NCBI GenBank assembly: GCA_963930645.1
Contig: OZ005649.1
Span: 77,429,126-77,493,125, forward strand
DNA from: Salticus scenicus
Lineage: Eukaryota; Arthropoda; Arachnida; Araneae; Salticidae
DNA length: 64,000 nt
Direction: 5' to 3'
A program made the position numbers and the translations under genes. Positions within the stretch are counted from its first letter, which is position 1. The number at the start of each line of letters is the position of its first letter. This document shows, piece after piece, positions 21,234 to 28,404 of the stretch. The notes under the pieces are model-generated. The model saw only the letters and a program-made list of their open reading frames with translations. It did not search any database and was not told where the DNA came from.

Positions 21234-22028
21234 TTAAACCCAACTGTAGTATTTTCTAGCCTCTGTTTGTATGAGGCTGTAACATTTGCCATCTCTCAGA
21301 TCGACGTCCGATTTGAGAACGACTATGCCCTGCCGTCTTCGAATTCTTGGATCTTCAAAGCCGGCAGTTTTTAATTTAGGTCGTACCACGAAATCTATCT
21401 TCGGTGGAGGCTTCCAGGCACGATAAGTTGTTACGTCTGGAGATTTTGGTAGCGGGCTTAATAGCTTTGGTACTTTAAAATAAATCATCTCTGACATGGG
21501 TATTGAAATTTGAACTGGAACTGGTTTAGATTTAGAAGCTGGAACTGGTCTTGAAGCTGGAACTGGAACTGGAACTTGAACAGATTTAGAAGCTGGAACT
21601 GGAACTGGAACTTGAACAGATTTAGAAGCTGGAACTGGAACTGGAACTTGAACAGATTTAGAAGCTGGAACTGGAACTGGAACTGGAACTGGAACAGATT
21701 TAGAAGCTGGAACTGGAACTGGAACTGGAACTGGAACTGGAACAGATTTAGAAGCTGGAACTGGAACTGGAACTGGAACAGATTTAGAAGCTGGAACTGG
21801 TCTTGGAACTGGAACGAGTTTAGATTTGAAAACTGGAACGGGTTTAGATTTGAAAACTGGAGAGGGTCTGGAAACTGGTTTTGGAGCTGGCATGGACATG
21901 TCTCGATTATAATTGCATAATAACTCGAGAGAAAGACGAGACGTATTCAAGACATTCCATCCAGGCTTTACGGCATAGTCATAGTCAAATCGCTCGTCGG
22001 TCAGAGAGTCGAAAGAAAACATTTCCAT
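21234..22028 (-). CDS. Gene A: Val-Pro repeat protein (right copy)
   Basis: 264 aa, same length as the left copy and identical outside the repeat. In the repeat, the second and third Val-Pro blocks are swapped in length: left order about 4-5-6 Val-Pro pairs, right order about 4-6-5, so total length is unchanged. That pattern points to repeat slippage or conversion between arms with length kept constant. Here the promoter is visible: TATAAATA at 22083-22076 on the minus strand and TCATTC with its A at 22051, a spacing of 32 nt, then a leader of about 22 nt to the ATG. Confidence 0.75.
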   Translation of the reverse strand: MEMFSFDSLTDERFDYDYAVKPGWNVLNTSRLSLELLCNYNRDMSMPAPKPVSRPSPVFKSKPVPVFKSKLVPVPRPVPASKSVPVPVPVPASKSVPVPVPVPVPVPASKSVPVPVPVPVPASKSVQVPVPVPASKSVQVPVPVPASKSVQVPVPVPASRPVPASKSKPVPVQISIPMSEMIYFKVPKLLSPLPKSPDVTTYRAWKPPPKIDFVVRPKLKTAGFEDPRIRRRQGIVVLKSDVDLRDGKCYSLIQTEARKYYSWV

Positions 22029-22047
22029 TTTGAAAAACAGAGGCTCA

Positions 22048-22083
22048 GAATGAATAAGCTGAGGCGAGAGGCTCGTATTTATA
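22048..22083 (-). promoter_or_regulatory. Promoter of gene A (right)
   Basis: TATAAATA and TCATTC at 32 nt spacing. In the left arm the same initiator reads TCGCTC (positions 6-11), so the left copy may have lost its preferred start site. Confidence 0.65.
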
Positions 22084-22224
22084 CTCTGGCAAGCGGATGC
22101 GTGAGATCTGATAAGCGGTTCTGAGAAACGACATCAGTAATACTATATAAGGCTCGACAGGATGACTTTTTATAGATTAGAGAGGCTTGACGCATCTATA
22201 AAAAACTTATCACGTCCTGTTTTT

Positions 22225-22285
22225 GAGGAAACGGTTTACATAATATCCTGCCAACAGATTTGTTCTAGAAGAATTTTATCGGATC
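22225..22285. promoter_or_regulatory. CATAATATCCTG upstream motif
   Basis: ACATAATATCCTGCCAACAG followed by TTCTAGAAGAATTTTATC. Nearly the same block lies upstream of gene E at 27055-27100, and shorter versions occur upstream of C (25390, 25528, 25625) and B (1459, 1545). Confidence 0.5.
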
Positions 22286-22384
22286 ATCTTCAAGGCTACA
22301 AGCGACAAACTAATTTTCTAAAAATTTGAAAATTTTAACAGATGAGAGATATGACCGTTGCTGGCAAAGATCGAGATAGAATGA

Positions 22385-22526
22385 GGAGGTGGCAAGTCAG
22401 CGATCCTATATATAGAGGATATGATCAACCAACCAACTATGAAAAAAAAAAAAAAAAAAAAAATCTTTGGAAAAAAAAAAAAAAAAAAAAAAATCTTTGG
22501 GAAAAAAAAAAAAAAAAAATCTTTGG

Positions 22527-22570
<44 letters not shown>

Positions 22571-22640
22571 TTTTTTTTTTTTTTTCATAGTTGGTTGGTT
22601 GATCATATCCTCTATATATAGGATCGCTGACTTGCCACCT
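22385..22640. promoter_or_regulatory. Palindromic divergent promoter with expanded A-tract core, no. 17
   Basis: Two opposite-facing copies of CTATATATAGGATCGCTGAC with CCTCATT downstream flank a core. The core arms are CAACCAACTATG and CATAGTTGGTTG. The core holds three ATCTTTGG interruptions between long A runs, then T(n). It is the clearest case of one block serving two nearly identical promoters pointing away from each other. Confidence 0.7.
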
Positions 22641-22689
22641 CCTCATTGTGTCTCGACATTTGCCAGCAACGGTCGTCTAGTCACTATGC

Positions 22690-22860
22690 CTAGTTGGATA
22701 AGGAGAGATATGACCGTTGCTGGCAAAGATCTAGATAGAATGAGGAGGTGGCACGTCAGCGATCCTATATATAGAGAAGATTATCAACCAACCAACCAAC
22801 TGTGAAAAAAAAAAAAAAAATTTTTTTTTTTTTTTTTTACAGTTGGTTGGTTGGTTGAAT
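22690..22860. promoter_or_regulatory. Divergent promoter block, poly(A)-poly(T) palindrome no. 18
   Basis: On the left is a minus-strand TATATATA with the GCCAGCAACGG-type leader (about 22700-22775). The palindrome CAACCAACCAACTG / CAGTTGGTTGGTTG follows at 22787-22855. Confidence 0.65.
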
Positions 22861-22866
22861 TCTTTC

Positions 22867-22900
22867 TATATAAATAGCCGACACTTCTCCAATCAGTCTT
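22867..22900 (+). promoter_or_regulatory. Promoter driving the small Bro-N-like remnant
   Basis: TATATAAATA at 22867 with TCAGTC, a full match to the arthropod initiator consensus, with its A at 22895 (26-28 nt). The ORF at 23106 lies about 210 nt downstream on the same strand. Confidence 0.55.
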
Positions 22901-23105
22901 CTTCTGTCCCAGTAAATCTATCCATTGTTAGATCCTGCCGGATTTAGAACGATATGCTATCTCGTCCAGTTTTATTGGAACGTTTCTAATTTATGTCTGG
23001 ACAATACGCTATCTTAGCCTGTTTCGAATCTATTCAAACTGTTTACGATGATTAAGTATCGCGAGTCAAATTTATTTTGGCGTACCTTTAATCGCTACCG
23101 AAAAA

Positions 23106-23276
23106 ATGGATGGCTCTAATATAGGTATAGGCTACGTGAGCGATTCGTTCAGGATACAATCGAGGAACGTACTGCTAGAGGATAAGACACGCATTTTTGG
23201 CTTGAAACAAATCATGGTACCGCTGTCGGAAAGAGTACGGTTTATTAAAGACATTTTACATAAGAGACATCATTGA
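23106..23276 (+). pseudogene. Small ORF, truncated relative of genes C/D/E
   Basis: 56 codons from ATG to TGA. Residues 26-33 read EDKTRIFG, closely matching the AKTRIFGL motif of gene D and AKTRIFS of gene C. The preceding region is too short to hold the rest of the N-terminal domain, and there is no C-terminal KIKVxVGN motif. I therefore call it a truncated paralog. The annotation as a protein-coding remnant rests on that motif, on a promoter at 22867 and on a hairpin starting 5 nt after the stop. It could still be translated as a 56-aa peptide. Confidence 0.5.
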
Positions 23277-23280
23277 GTTT

Positions 23281-23379
23281 GAAATAAAATATTTTTTTAT
23301 CTGTATTTAAACATGCAGACATTTCCGCGAAGCGGAAATGTCTGTTTGTTTAAATACAGATAAAAAAATATTTTATTTT
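23281..23379. terminator. Near-perfect hairpin, copy 3
   Basis: Same family as 6568-6668. It starts 5 nt after the stop at 23276. One arm has TCTGTTTGTT where the others have TCTGCATGTT. Confidence 0.65.
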
Positions 23380-23589
23380 ATTATATTTTATAAAACCCAT
23401 GATCTATTCTGATTTCATGAAAACCTGCAAGATCTTGTCATTTGTCAGACAAAAGTCTATAAAAATCTTGTTTTCTAAACCAATATTGTATAAATAACGT
23501 TATCCCATCCCATTTTAAAGGAAACGGGTTTGGGTATCACGGAGCTGGTTTATGCATGACCTTACAGTAGAAGAAATAAATTCCACTCC

Positions 23590-23650
23590 CACCCACCCTA
23601 ATAGATATACTATATATATACTATATATATAGACTGCAGCGCCATCTACA
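23590..23650. promoter_or_regulatory. TATA-dyad with CTCF-core-like site, copy 6
   Basis: GCGCCATCT at 23639-23647, in the same context as the copies in the palindrome arms. Confidence 0.4.
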
Positions 23651-23699
23651 ATGAATTTGATTGGATAAAAAATAAAACTTTAGAAACCAACTGTGAAAT

Positions 23700-24060
23700 A
23701 TTACAGATCTAGCTTAGCCCTTAAAAATTTTAAATTTTACACAAAAAATTAAAATTTTAAACGAAAAAATTAAATTTATAAACTCAGATCTCTTAAATTT
23801 TTCTATAGAGTCTGTATATTTTACCAAGATTCATATTTATCTTATAGAGAAGCCATATCCCTTCAAATCGTTACGATATTGGTACTCTATCTCTAGCTTA
23901 GCCATTAAAATTTTTAAATTTTACACAAAAAGTTAAAATTTTAAACGAAAATTTTAGACTCAGATCTCTTAAATTTATCTATAGATATTTTATCAAGATA
24001 CATAATTATCTTATAGAGAAGCCATATCCCTTGAAAATTACAAATTCAAAATATTTTACA
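23700..24060. repeat. Duplicated AT-rich segment, about 180 bp x 2
   Basis: Same family as 7111-7440: TAGCTTAGCCATTAAAA..., CAGATCTCTTAAATTT..., ACCAAGATTCATATTTATC. No ORF. Confidence 0.6.
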
Positions 24061-24064
24061 GATA

Positions 24065-24238
24065 ACTAGATGACTGTTGTTGGCAGACGTCGAGACAAAA
24101 TGAGATGTGGGTACGCTAGCCATCCTATATAAAGGACACACGAAAAAAACTAATGTTCAATAAATTAGGTTAGTTCCGTTAAGTTATAGATTCTGCTCCG
24201 TCCTTGAAGATGTGTTCAAGGTCACACGAAAAAAAAAA

Positions 24239-24285
<47 letters not shown>

Positions 24286-24420
24286 CAAGGTCGTTGGATT
24301 TCTTGTGGGCGTGGCTTCATCCCATCTATATATATAGAGAGATAAACTCGCTTACGTATCCAAACCGTCATTGTCCAGTCATGTCTCTGTTGGCTTAGTT
24401 ATTTTTATCTATACATTTAA
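24065..24420. promoter_or_regulatory. Palindrome no. 19 with divergent orphan promoters
   Basis: TCAAGGTCA at about 24217, A(n)T(n), then CAAGGTCGTTGG. Leftward, a minus-strand TATATAGG (about 24125) leads to a leader of the GACAAAATGAG type. Rightward, TATATATATA (24327) leads to GTCATTGTCC at 34-43 nt and a five-codon ORF starting ATGTCTCTG. Confidence 0.55.
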
Positions 24421-24615
24421 ATTGATACCATTTTATCTCGTTTTCCAGAGTCTTAAATTTAATTTCTACAATATTGGCTTAATATAGTTTATACGTTTAA
24501 ATAGTCTTCATGCTATCCTGATAATCTCTTCGATACTAGCTTAAATAGATTTTTTTATAAATTTAATATCAAAGTCTCAAATTAAACCCGTCCAATATTG
24601 GCACTATATCTATCG
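24421..24615. other. AT-rich segment, no gene seen
   Basis: Contains CAATATTGGCTTAATA and then the CCAATATTGG element (24592-24601) belonging to the 3' end of gene C. Confidence 0.5.
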
Positions 24616-24690
24616 CAAAAAAATGGGCCGAACGAGGTGTCAAAGACAGAAATTCTGCCATGAGACACCTCGTTCGACCCATTTTTTTAC
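24592..24690 (-). terminator. 3' hairpin and CCAATATTGG element of gene C
   Basis: The stem GGGCCGAACGAGGTGTC / GACACCTCGTTCGACCC has inner pairing GACAGA/TCTGCC and A/T runs at its ends. It lies 15 nt beyond the stop of gene C on the minus strand. Confidence 0.8.
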
Positions 24691-24704
24691 TCTCATTTGA
24701 AAGA

Positions 24705-25235
24705 TTAGCATAAGCTCTCTATGGATTGCTCATTAGATAGCCTACTGATGGTCATCTTCAACGGTCCGGTCATTTGAGATTTGTATAATTCATAATCCTC
24801 ATATTCAAGCTCAAAAAATTTCCTCACCTGTAGTTGGTATGCGGCAAGGAAGTCTTCGAACTTGGTATGGGACCTTTCAACAAATCGAACACCAATGGCT
24901 TTCACGAAGCTGAGCTTCATGTTAGCCTGGTATTTCACCATGGCCGAACCATCGAACATTTCATCAAATTCCTGTTCGCCCATGAACCCTTTCAAATGAT
25001 GTTTTGCTTCGCTAATCGAGAAGATTCTCGTCTTAGCGAGCCATTTAGGTAAATCGATTTTAGGGTCCATCACATCACGGACGGTGAGGCCTGCATATTT
25101 TTCGGCAAAATGAAGATCTAGAGGGTGCCTCGAATAAATAGCCAGGTCCTCAGCCCGGACAAACAGGGTGCCATCAGTGGCCATTAGGCATTTAAAGGCA
25201 ACGCCATAAGCATAATTTTTTACATGGAAAAACAT
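24705..25235 (-). CDS. Gene C: Bro-N-like small protein
   Basis: 176 aa, ATG at 25235. The order of landmarks matches genes D and E: DG at residues 21-22 followed by LFVRAEDLA, a middle LAKTRIF at 66-72, a Phe-rich helix around 125-145, and a basic tail. The N-terminal DG-x-LFV-x-x-x-D-hA pattern resembles the start of the BRO-N domain (WFVAKDVA-type) found in proteins repeated in baculoviruses and other large insect DNA viruses. This protein is shorter than typical BRO proteins and lacks the Gly-Tyr-x-Asn-Pro step seen in gene D. A DNA-binding role follows only if that match is real. Confidence 0.6.
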   Translation of the reverse strand: MFFHVKNYAYGVAFKCLMATDGTLFVRAEDLAIYSRHPLDLHFAEKYAGLTVRDVMDPKIDLPKWLAKTRIFSISEAKHHLKGFMGEQEFDEMFDGSAMVKYQANMKLSFVKAIGVRFVERSHTKFEDFLAAYQLQVRKFFELEYEDYELYKSQMTGPLKMTISRLSNEQSIESLC

Positions 25236-25286
25236 GACTGACAGAGAGCTAATGTATCTAAGCAGCTAGTAGAGAGATCGACTAGC

Positions 25287-25321
25287 AATTGAAGAGCTCT
25301 CGCTGGACACTCGTATATATA
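25287..25321 (-). promoter_or_regulatory. Promoter of gene C
   Basis: TATATATA (25321-25314) with TCAATT, initiator A at 25290, spacing 31 nt. This is the weakest initiator match of the set but at the same position. Confidence 0.55.
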
Positions 25322-25369
25322 CCCGGTCTTATCAACAGGATCTGATAGTAATTTTCTACGAACCGCTTA

Positions 25370-25670
25370 TCAAGAGGAAAGGCTTACATAATATCCTGTC
25401 TCTTGAGCAATTTTTATCGATCTGATTATAACCGGGCTTCCTGAGGACCCTGTCAATACTTCTGGAAAAATCTTTTTATAGAGATCTGATTATAACCGGG
25501 CTTCCTGCATCCTGAGGAAAGGCTTACATAATATCCTGTCAACACTTCTCGAAAATCTTTTTATAGAGATCTGATTGTAATTTTAACCGAGAGCCGCTTA
25601 TCAAGCATCTTGAGGAAAGGCTTGCATAATATCCTGTCTCTCGAAAATCTTTTTATAGAGATTAGATTAT
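25370..25670. repeat. Upstream repeats of gene C with CATAATATCCTG
   Basis: Three imperfect copies of about 100 bp. Each has GAGGAAAGGCTTACATAAT or similar, then ATCCTGTC, then CTTTTTATAGAGAT. Probable duplicated enhancer-like or promoter DNA. Confidence 0.55.
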
Positions 25671-25684
25671 AATGACTGGCTTGG

Positions 25685-26165
25685 CTACACTTAGTCTTTA
25701 AAAATTTTAATGTAAATTTTAAACGAAAAAAATTAAATTTTTAAATTCAGATCCCTTAAATTTAGCTATCGATATTTTACCAAGATTCATATTTAGCTTA
25801 TAGCTAAGCCATATCCCTTGAAAATTAGAGATCAGATTATGATGACTGATACACTTAACCTTTAAAATTTTTAAATTTTACATAAAAAATGTAAATTTTA
25901 AACGAAAAAAATTAAATTTTTAAATTCAGATCCCTTAAATTTAGCTATCGATATTTTACCAAGTTTCATATTTATCTTATAGCTAAGCTATACCCCTTGA
26001 AAAATTAGAGATCAGATTATAATGACCGCCACACTTAGTCTTTAAAAATTTTAAATTTTACACAGTAAATTTTAAATGAAACAATTAAATTTTTAAATTT
26101 AGATACCTTAAATTTGTCTATAGATATTTTATCAAAATTATCTTATAGCTAAGCCATATCCCTTG
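25685..26165. repeat. AT-rich segment repeated three times, about 165 bp
   Basis: Units start at about 25685, 25855 and 26030, each running from ACACTTAGTCTTTAAAAA-like to CATATCCCTTGAAAATTA. Same family as 7111 and 23700. Confidence 0.65.
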
Positions 26166-26192
26166 AAAATTACAAGTTCAAATCGGTACGCA

Positions 26193-26288
26193 TCCAATGT
26201 TGGCACTCTATCTATCGCAAAAAAATGGGCCGAGCGAAGCCTCAATGACTTATGTCATGAGAGGCTTCGCTCGACCCATTTTTTTGCA
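26193..26288 (-). terminator. 3' hairpin and CCAATGTTGG element of gene D
   Basis: The stem GGGCCGAGCGAAGCCTC pairs with GAGGCTTCGCTCGACCC and is flanked by A/T runs. It lies just beyond the stop of gene D. The loop is the shortest of the set (AATGACTTATGTCAT). CCAATGTTGG is at 26193-26202. Confidence 0.8.
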
Positions 26289-26301
26289 CCTCGTCCTGAT
26301 C

Positions 26302-26847
26302 TTAAGACGAGGATTTATAAAAGTAGGGTTTGTTTCCCACCAAAACTTTAATTTTTTTGGGAAAATACCCCAATTCTAGGTCTCCGTACCTCTCTCCGAA
26401 GACATAGCTATCCATCGGTACAGATTGCAGGTAAGAGTCCATGGATATTTTCAAATCAGCTATAAAACTCTCCATGGTAGCATTGGAAGAGCTAATGCAT
26501 GCTATCTTGATACGTATGGGCCTTCTGATGTTGAACGTACACTCTATCGGCGACAAAATCTCGATAGGCCCCTGAAATAAGGATTGAAATTCGCCTGGAT
26601 GCATATCCAACAGCGTGTTGGCATCTTCCAATCCAAAAATACGTGTCTTGGCTAGAGACGGAGGCAGGCTCAAGCCCTCGGGAGCGATGTCAGTCACTGT
26701 AAGATGGCATAAGTTTAAAACGCCAGAAGGATTTTGATAGCCCATGGTGCGAGCTACGTCTGAACCTTTGATAAAAATTTCACCGTCAAAAGTCAAAAAA
26801 CAAGTAAATTTCACGTTTAACTCTTCAGCTAAAATTTGAAATATCAT
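26302..26847 (-). CDS. Gene D: Bro-N-like small protein
   Basis: 181 aa, ATG at 26847. It has the best BRO-N-like pattern of the three: DG at 21-22, IFIKGSDVA at 24-32, MGYQNP at 35-40, then LAKTRIFGLEDAN at 65-77, comparable with the 'sLyxLiFxS' half of BRO-N domains. The C-terminal KIKVLVGN at 165-172 and a Tyr/Lys end are shared with gene E. The gene is convergent in style with E (D minus, E plus), with their promoters about 240 nt apart and facing outward. No membrane or signal segments. The family relation to C and E is well supported by eye. The BRO-N assignment is moderate. Confidence 0.65.
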   Translation of the reverse strand: MIFQILAEELNVKFTCFLTFDGEIFIKGSDVARTMGYQNPSGVLNLCHLTVTDIAPEGLSLPPSLAKTRIFGLEDANTLLDMHPGEFQSLFQGPIEILSPIECTFNIRRPIRIKIACISSSNATMESFIADLKISMDSYLQSVPMDSYVFGERYGDLELGYFPKKIKVLVGNKPYFYKSSS

Positions 26848-26876
26848 TTTGGAGCTTTTAGAATATCAAGCAGTCA

Positions 26877-26911
26877 GAATGAAATGTCTCGTCCAGCAGC
26901 CTGTATTTATA
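26877..26911 (-). promoter_or_regulatory. Promoter of gene D
   Basis: TATAAATA (26911-26904) and TCATTC, initiator A at 26880, spacing 31 nt. The leader to the ATG is about 33 nt. Confidence 0.65.
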
Positions 26912-26914
26912 CTA

Positions 26915-27148
26915 GCAGCAATCTCTATTTCTATCTAAATTTCTTATCGACATCCTCTGACGCACATCCTCTTACGCACGTCCTGTAGATTATGCAAGAT
27001 CCCGCTCAAACGACAAATTAATTCTAAAAATAAGTTTATCGCGTCCTGAGGATTACATAATATCCTGTCAACAGATTAGTTCTAGAAGAATTTTATCAGA
27101 AGGTCACGTTTTCTAAGAAAGCTTGCTAAAATTAGGTCGCGAATCGGG
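26915..27148. promoter_or_regulatory. Divergent intergenic region between genes D and E
   Basis: Contains CGCACATCCTCTTACGCACG, TATGCAAGATCC and the block ACATAATATCCTGTCAACAG with TTCTAGAAG also found upstream of gene A (22225). Unlike other divergent regions it has no poly(A)-poly(T) palindrome. Confidence 0.5.
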
Positions 27149-27185
27149 TATATATACGAGCTGCCTCTAAGAGCCTGCATCATTT
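27149..27185 (+). promoter_or_regulatory. Promoter of gene E
   Basis: TATATATA at 27149 and TCATTT with its A at 27182 (31-33 nt). The leader to the ATG is about 30 nt. Confidence 0.65.
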
Positions 27186-27213
27186 TGACTTCTGTTGCTA
27201 TTGCTATTAAGTC

Positions 27214-27759
27214 ATGCTATTCACAATTGAACATCCACAGCTGGATGCTAAAATCCTATTCGTAGTCTCTGCGGATGGACTTTTGTTCGTCAGGGCCTCT
27301 GATGTGGCCAAGCTGATGGGTAAGGGTAGCGCATACGTAAAAAAAACTACCAAGCTAAAGGTGAGGGACCTCGTTTACAAAAGGTTCAGGATACCTGTCT
27401 CTTTAGCTAATACCTGGGTGTATCCAATAGAAGAGATTCATTTCGGAGATGCGCTGTCGACCATGGGTTTTGAGGCCATGATGAAATCTGCTAAGATTGA
27501 CATCTTAGATCCTATAGTGCCAACTGCATGCATCCATAAAGCAGTCAGAATTCGGATCGTGAGAAATTCTGATGTCTTCATAGATGAATTCTTAAAGGAT
27601 TTCATAGAAAGAACCAAGCTGTTCTATGATGGAAACCACGATGATGACCCTCGCCTACACGAAGATAGATTTGAGACTATTTCTTGGACAGACACCCCTC
27701 CGTCCAAAATCAAAGTCTTCGTGGGGAATCGATCTCGCTGGTATAAACTGATGCCTTAG
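27214..27759 (+). CDS. Gene E: Bro-N-like small protein
   Basis: 181 aa, same length as gene D. DG at 21-22, LFVRASDVAKLMG at 24-36, a middle SLANTWVYPIEE at 63-74 (Thr-Arg-Ile-Phe replaced by Thr-Trp-Val-Tyr), and KIKVFVGN at 165-172 ending in WYK. Overall identity to D and C is low, so the duplications are old, whereas A and B duplicated recently. It carries an acidic His-Asp-Asp-Asp stretch near 142 that the others lack. Function unknown. DNA binding is possible if the BRO-N-like reading is right. Confidence 0.65.
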   Translation: MLFTIEHPQLDAKILFVVSADGLLFVRASDVAKLMGKGSAYVKKTTKLKVRDLVYKRFRIPVSLANTWVYPIEEIHFGDALSTMGFEAMMKSAKIDILDPIVPTACIHKAVRIRIVRNSDVFIDEFLKDFIERTKLFYDGNHDDDPRLHEDRFETISWTDTPPSKIKVFVGNRSRWYKLMP

Positions 27760-27777
27760 AGATTTAAATTGGAGGGG

Positions 27778-27880
27778 GCGAAAAAATGGGCCGAACGAAG
27801 CGTCTCATGGCAGATTTCTGTCATTGACGCTTCGTTCGGCCCATTTTTTTGCGACGGTAGTAAGCCAACATTGGATGGGT
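27778..27880 (+). terminator. 3' hairpin and CCAACATTGG element of gene E
   Basis: GGGCCGAACGAAGCGTC / GACGCTTCGTTCGGCCC with inner ATGGCAGA/TCTGTCAT pairing, making the longest continuous stem of the set. CCAACATTGGATG is at 27865-27877. Confidence 0.8.
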
Positions 27881-27884
27881 ACAA

Positions 27885-28106
27885 ATTGAGACATTGAATG
27901 GGGTCTCTGAGATAGACAATATTAATATTTCAATATTGAAACGATACTAATGCCTTTGAAACTGAGATAGCTAATGTCTTTGAATCTGAGATAGAAATTT
28001 ACAATATTGAATAAGGACATTTTTTAAATGAATGCTGTACCAATATTGAATATATTTTTTTAACGATTCGATAAACAAATAATATATTTAGATAATAAAT
28101 ATTTAA
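27885..28106. other. AT-rich gap, no gene seen
   Basis: Contains short repeats of GAGATAG...AATATTGA and GTACCAATATTGAATATATT, repeated again at 28560-28660. Confidence 0.45.
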
Positions 28107-28373
28107 AGAGTAAAATATTTATATAGTCAATCTGAAGGATTGCATAACTCATTTTCTACGAAAACAGGATGAGATAAGGCTTTTTATAGAATAATTTATC
28201 GCTGGATATTGCATAACTCATTTGCAACGGACACGGAAACAGGATGCGGTAAAGATATTTATAGACGCTGAAACAAATAAGCATTGCTGGACAATGATAG
28301 TGTATATACTTTAGCATGATATATATGTTAGCTAGATTCAATCAACGAATCAACCAACCTTGAAAAAAAAAAA

Positions 28374-28404
<31 letters not shown>

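Larger units (their letters stand above)
11580..22058. repeat. Right arm of giant inverted repeat
   Basis: Mirror of 1-10416. It carries second copies of genes B (19028-20368) and A (21234-22028) on the minus strand. Beyond 22058 the sequence continues into the promoter of gene A, whose left-arm counterpart lies outside the window. Confidence 0.93.
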
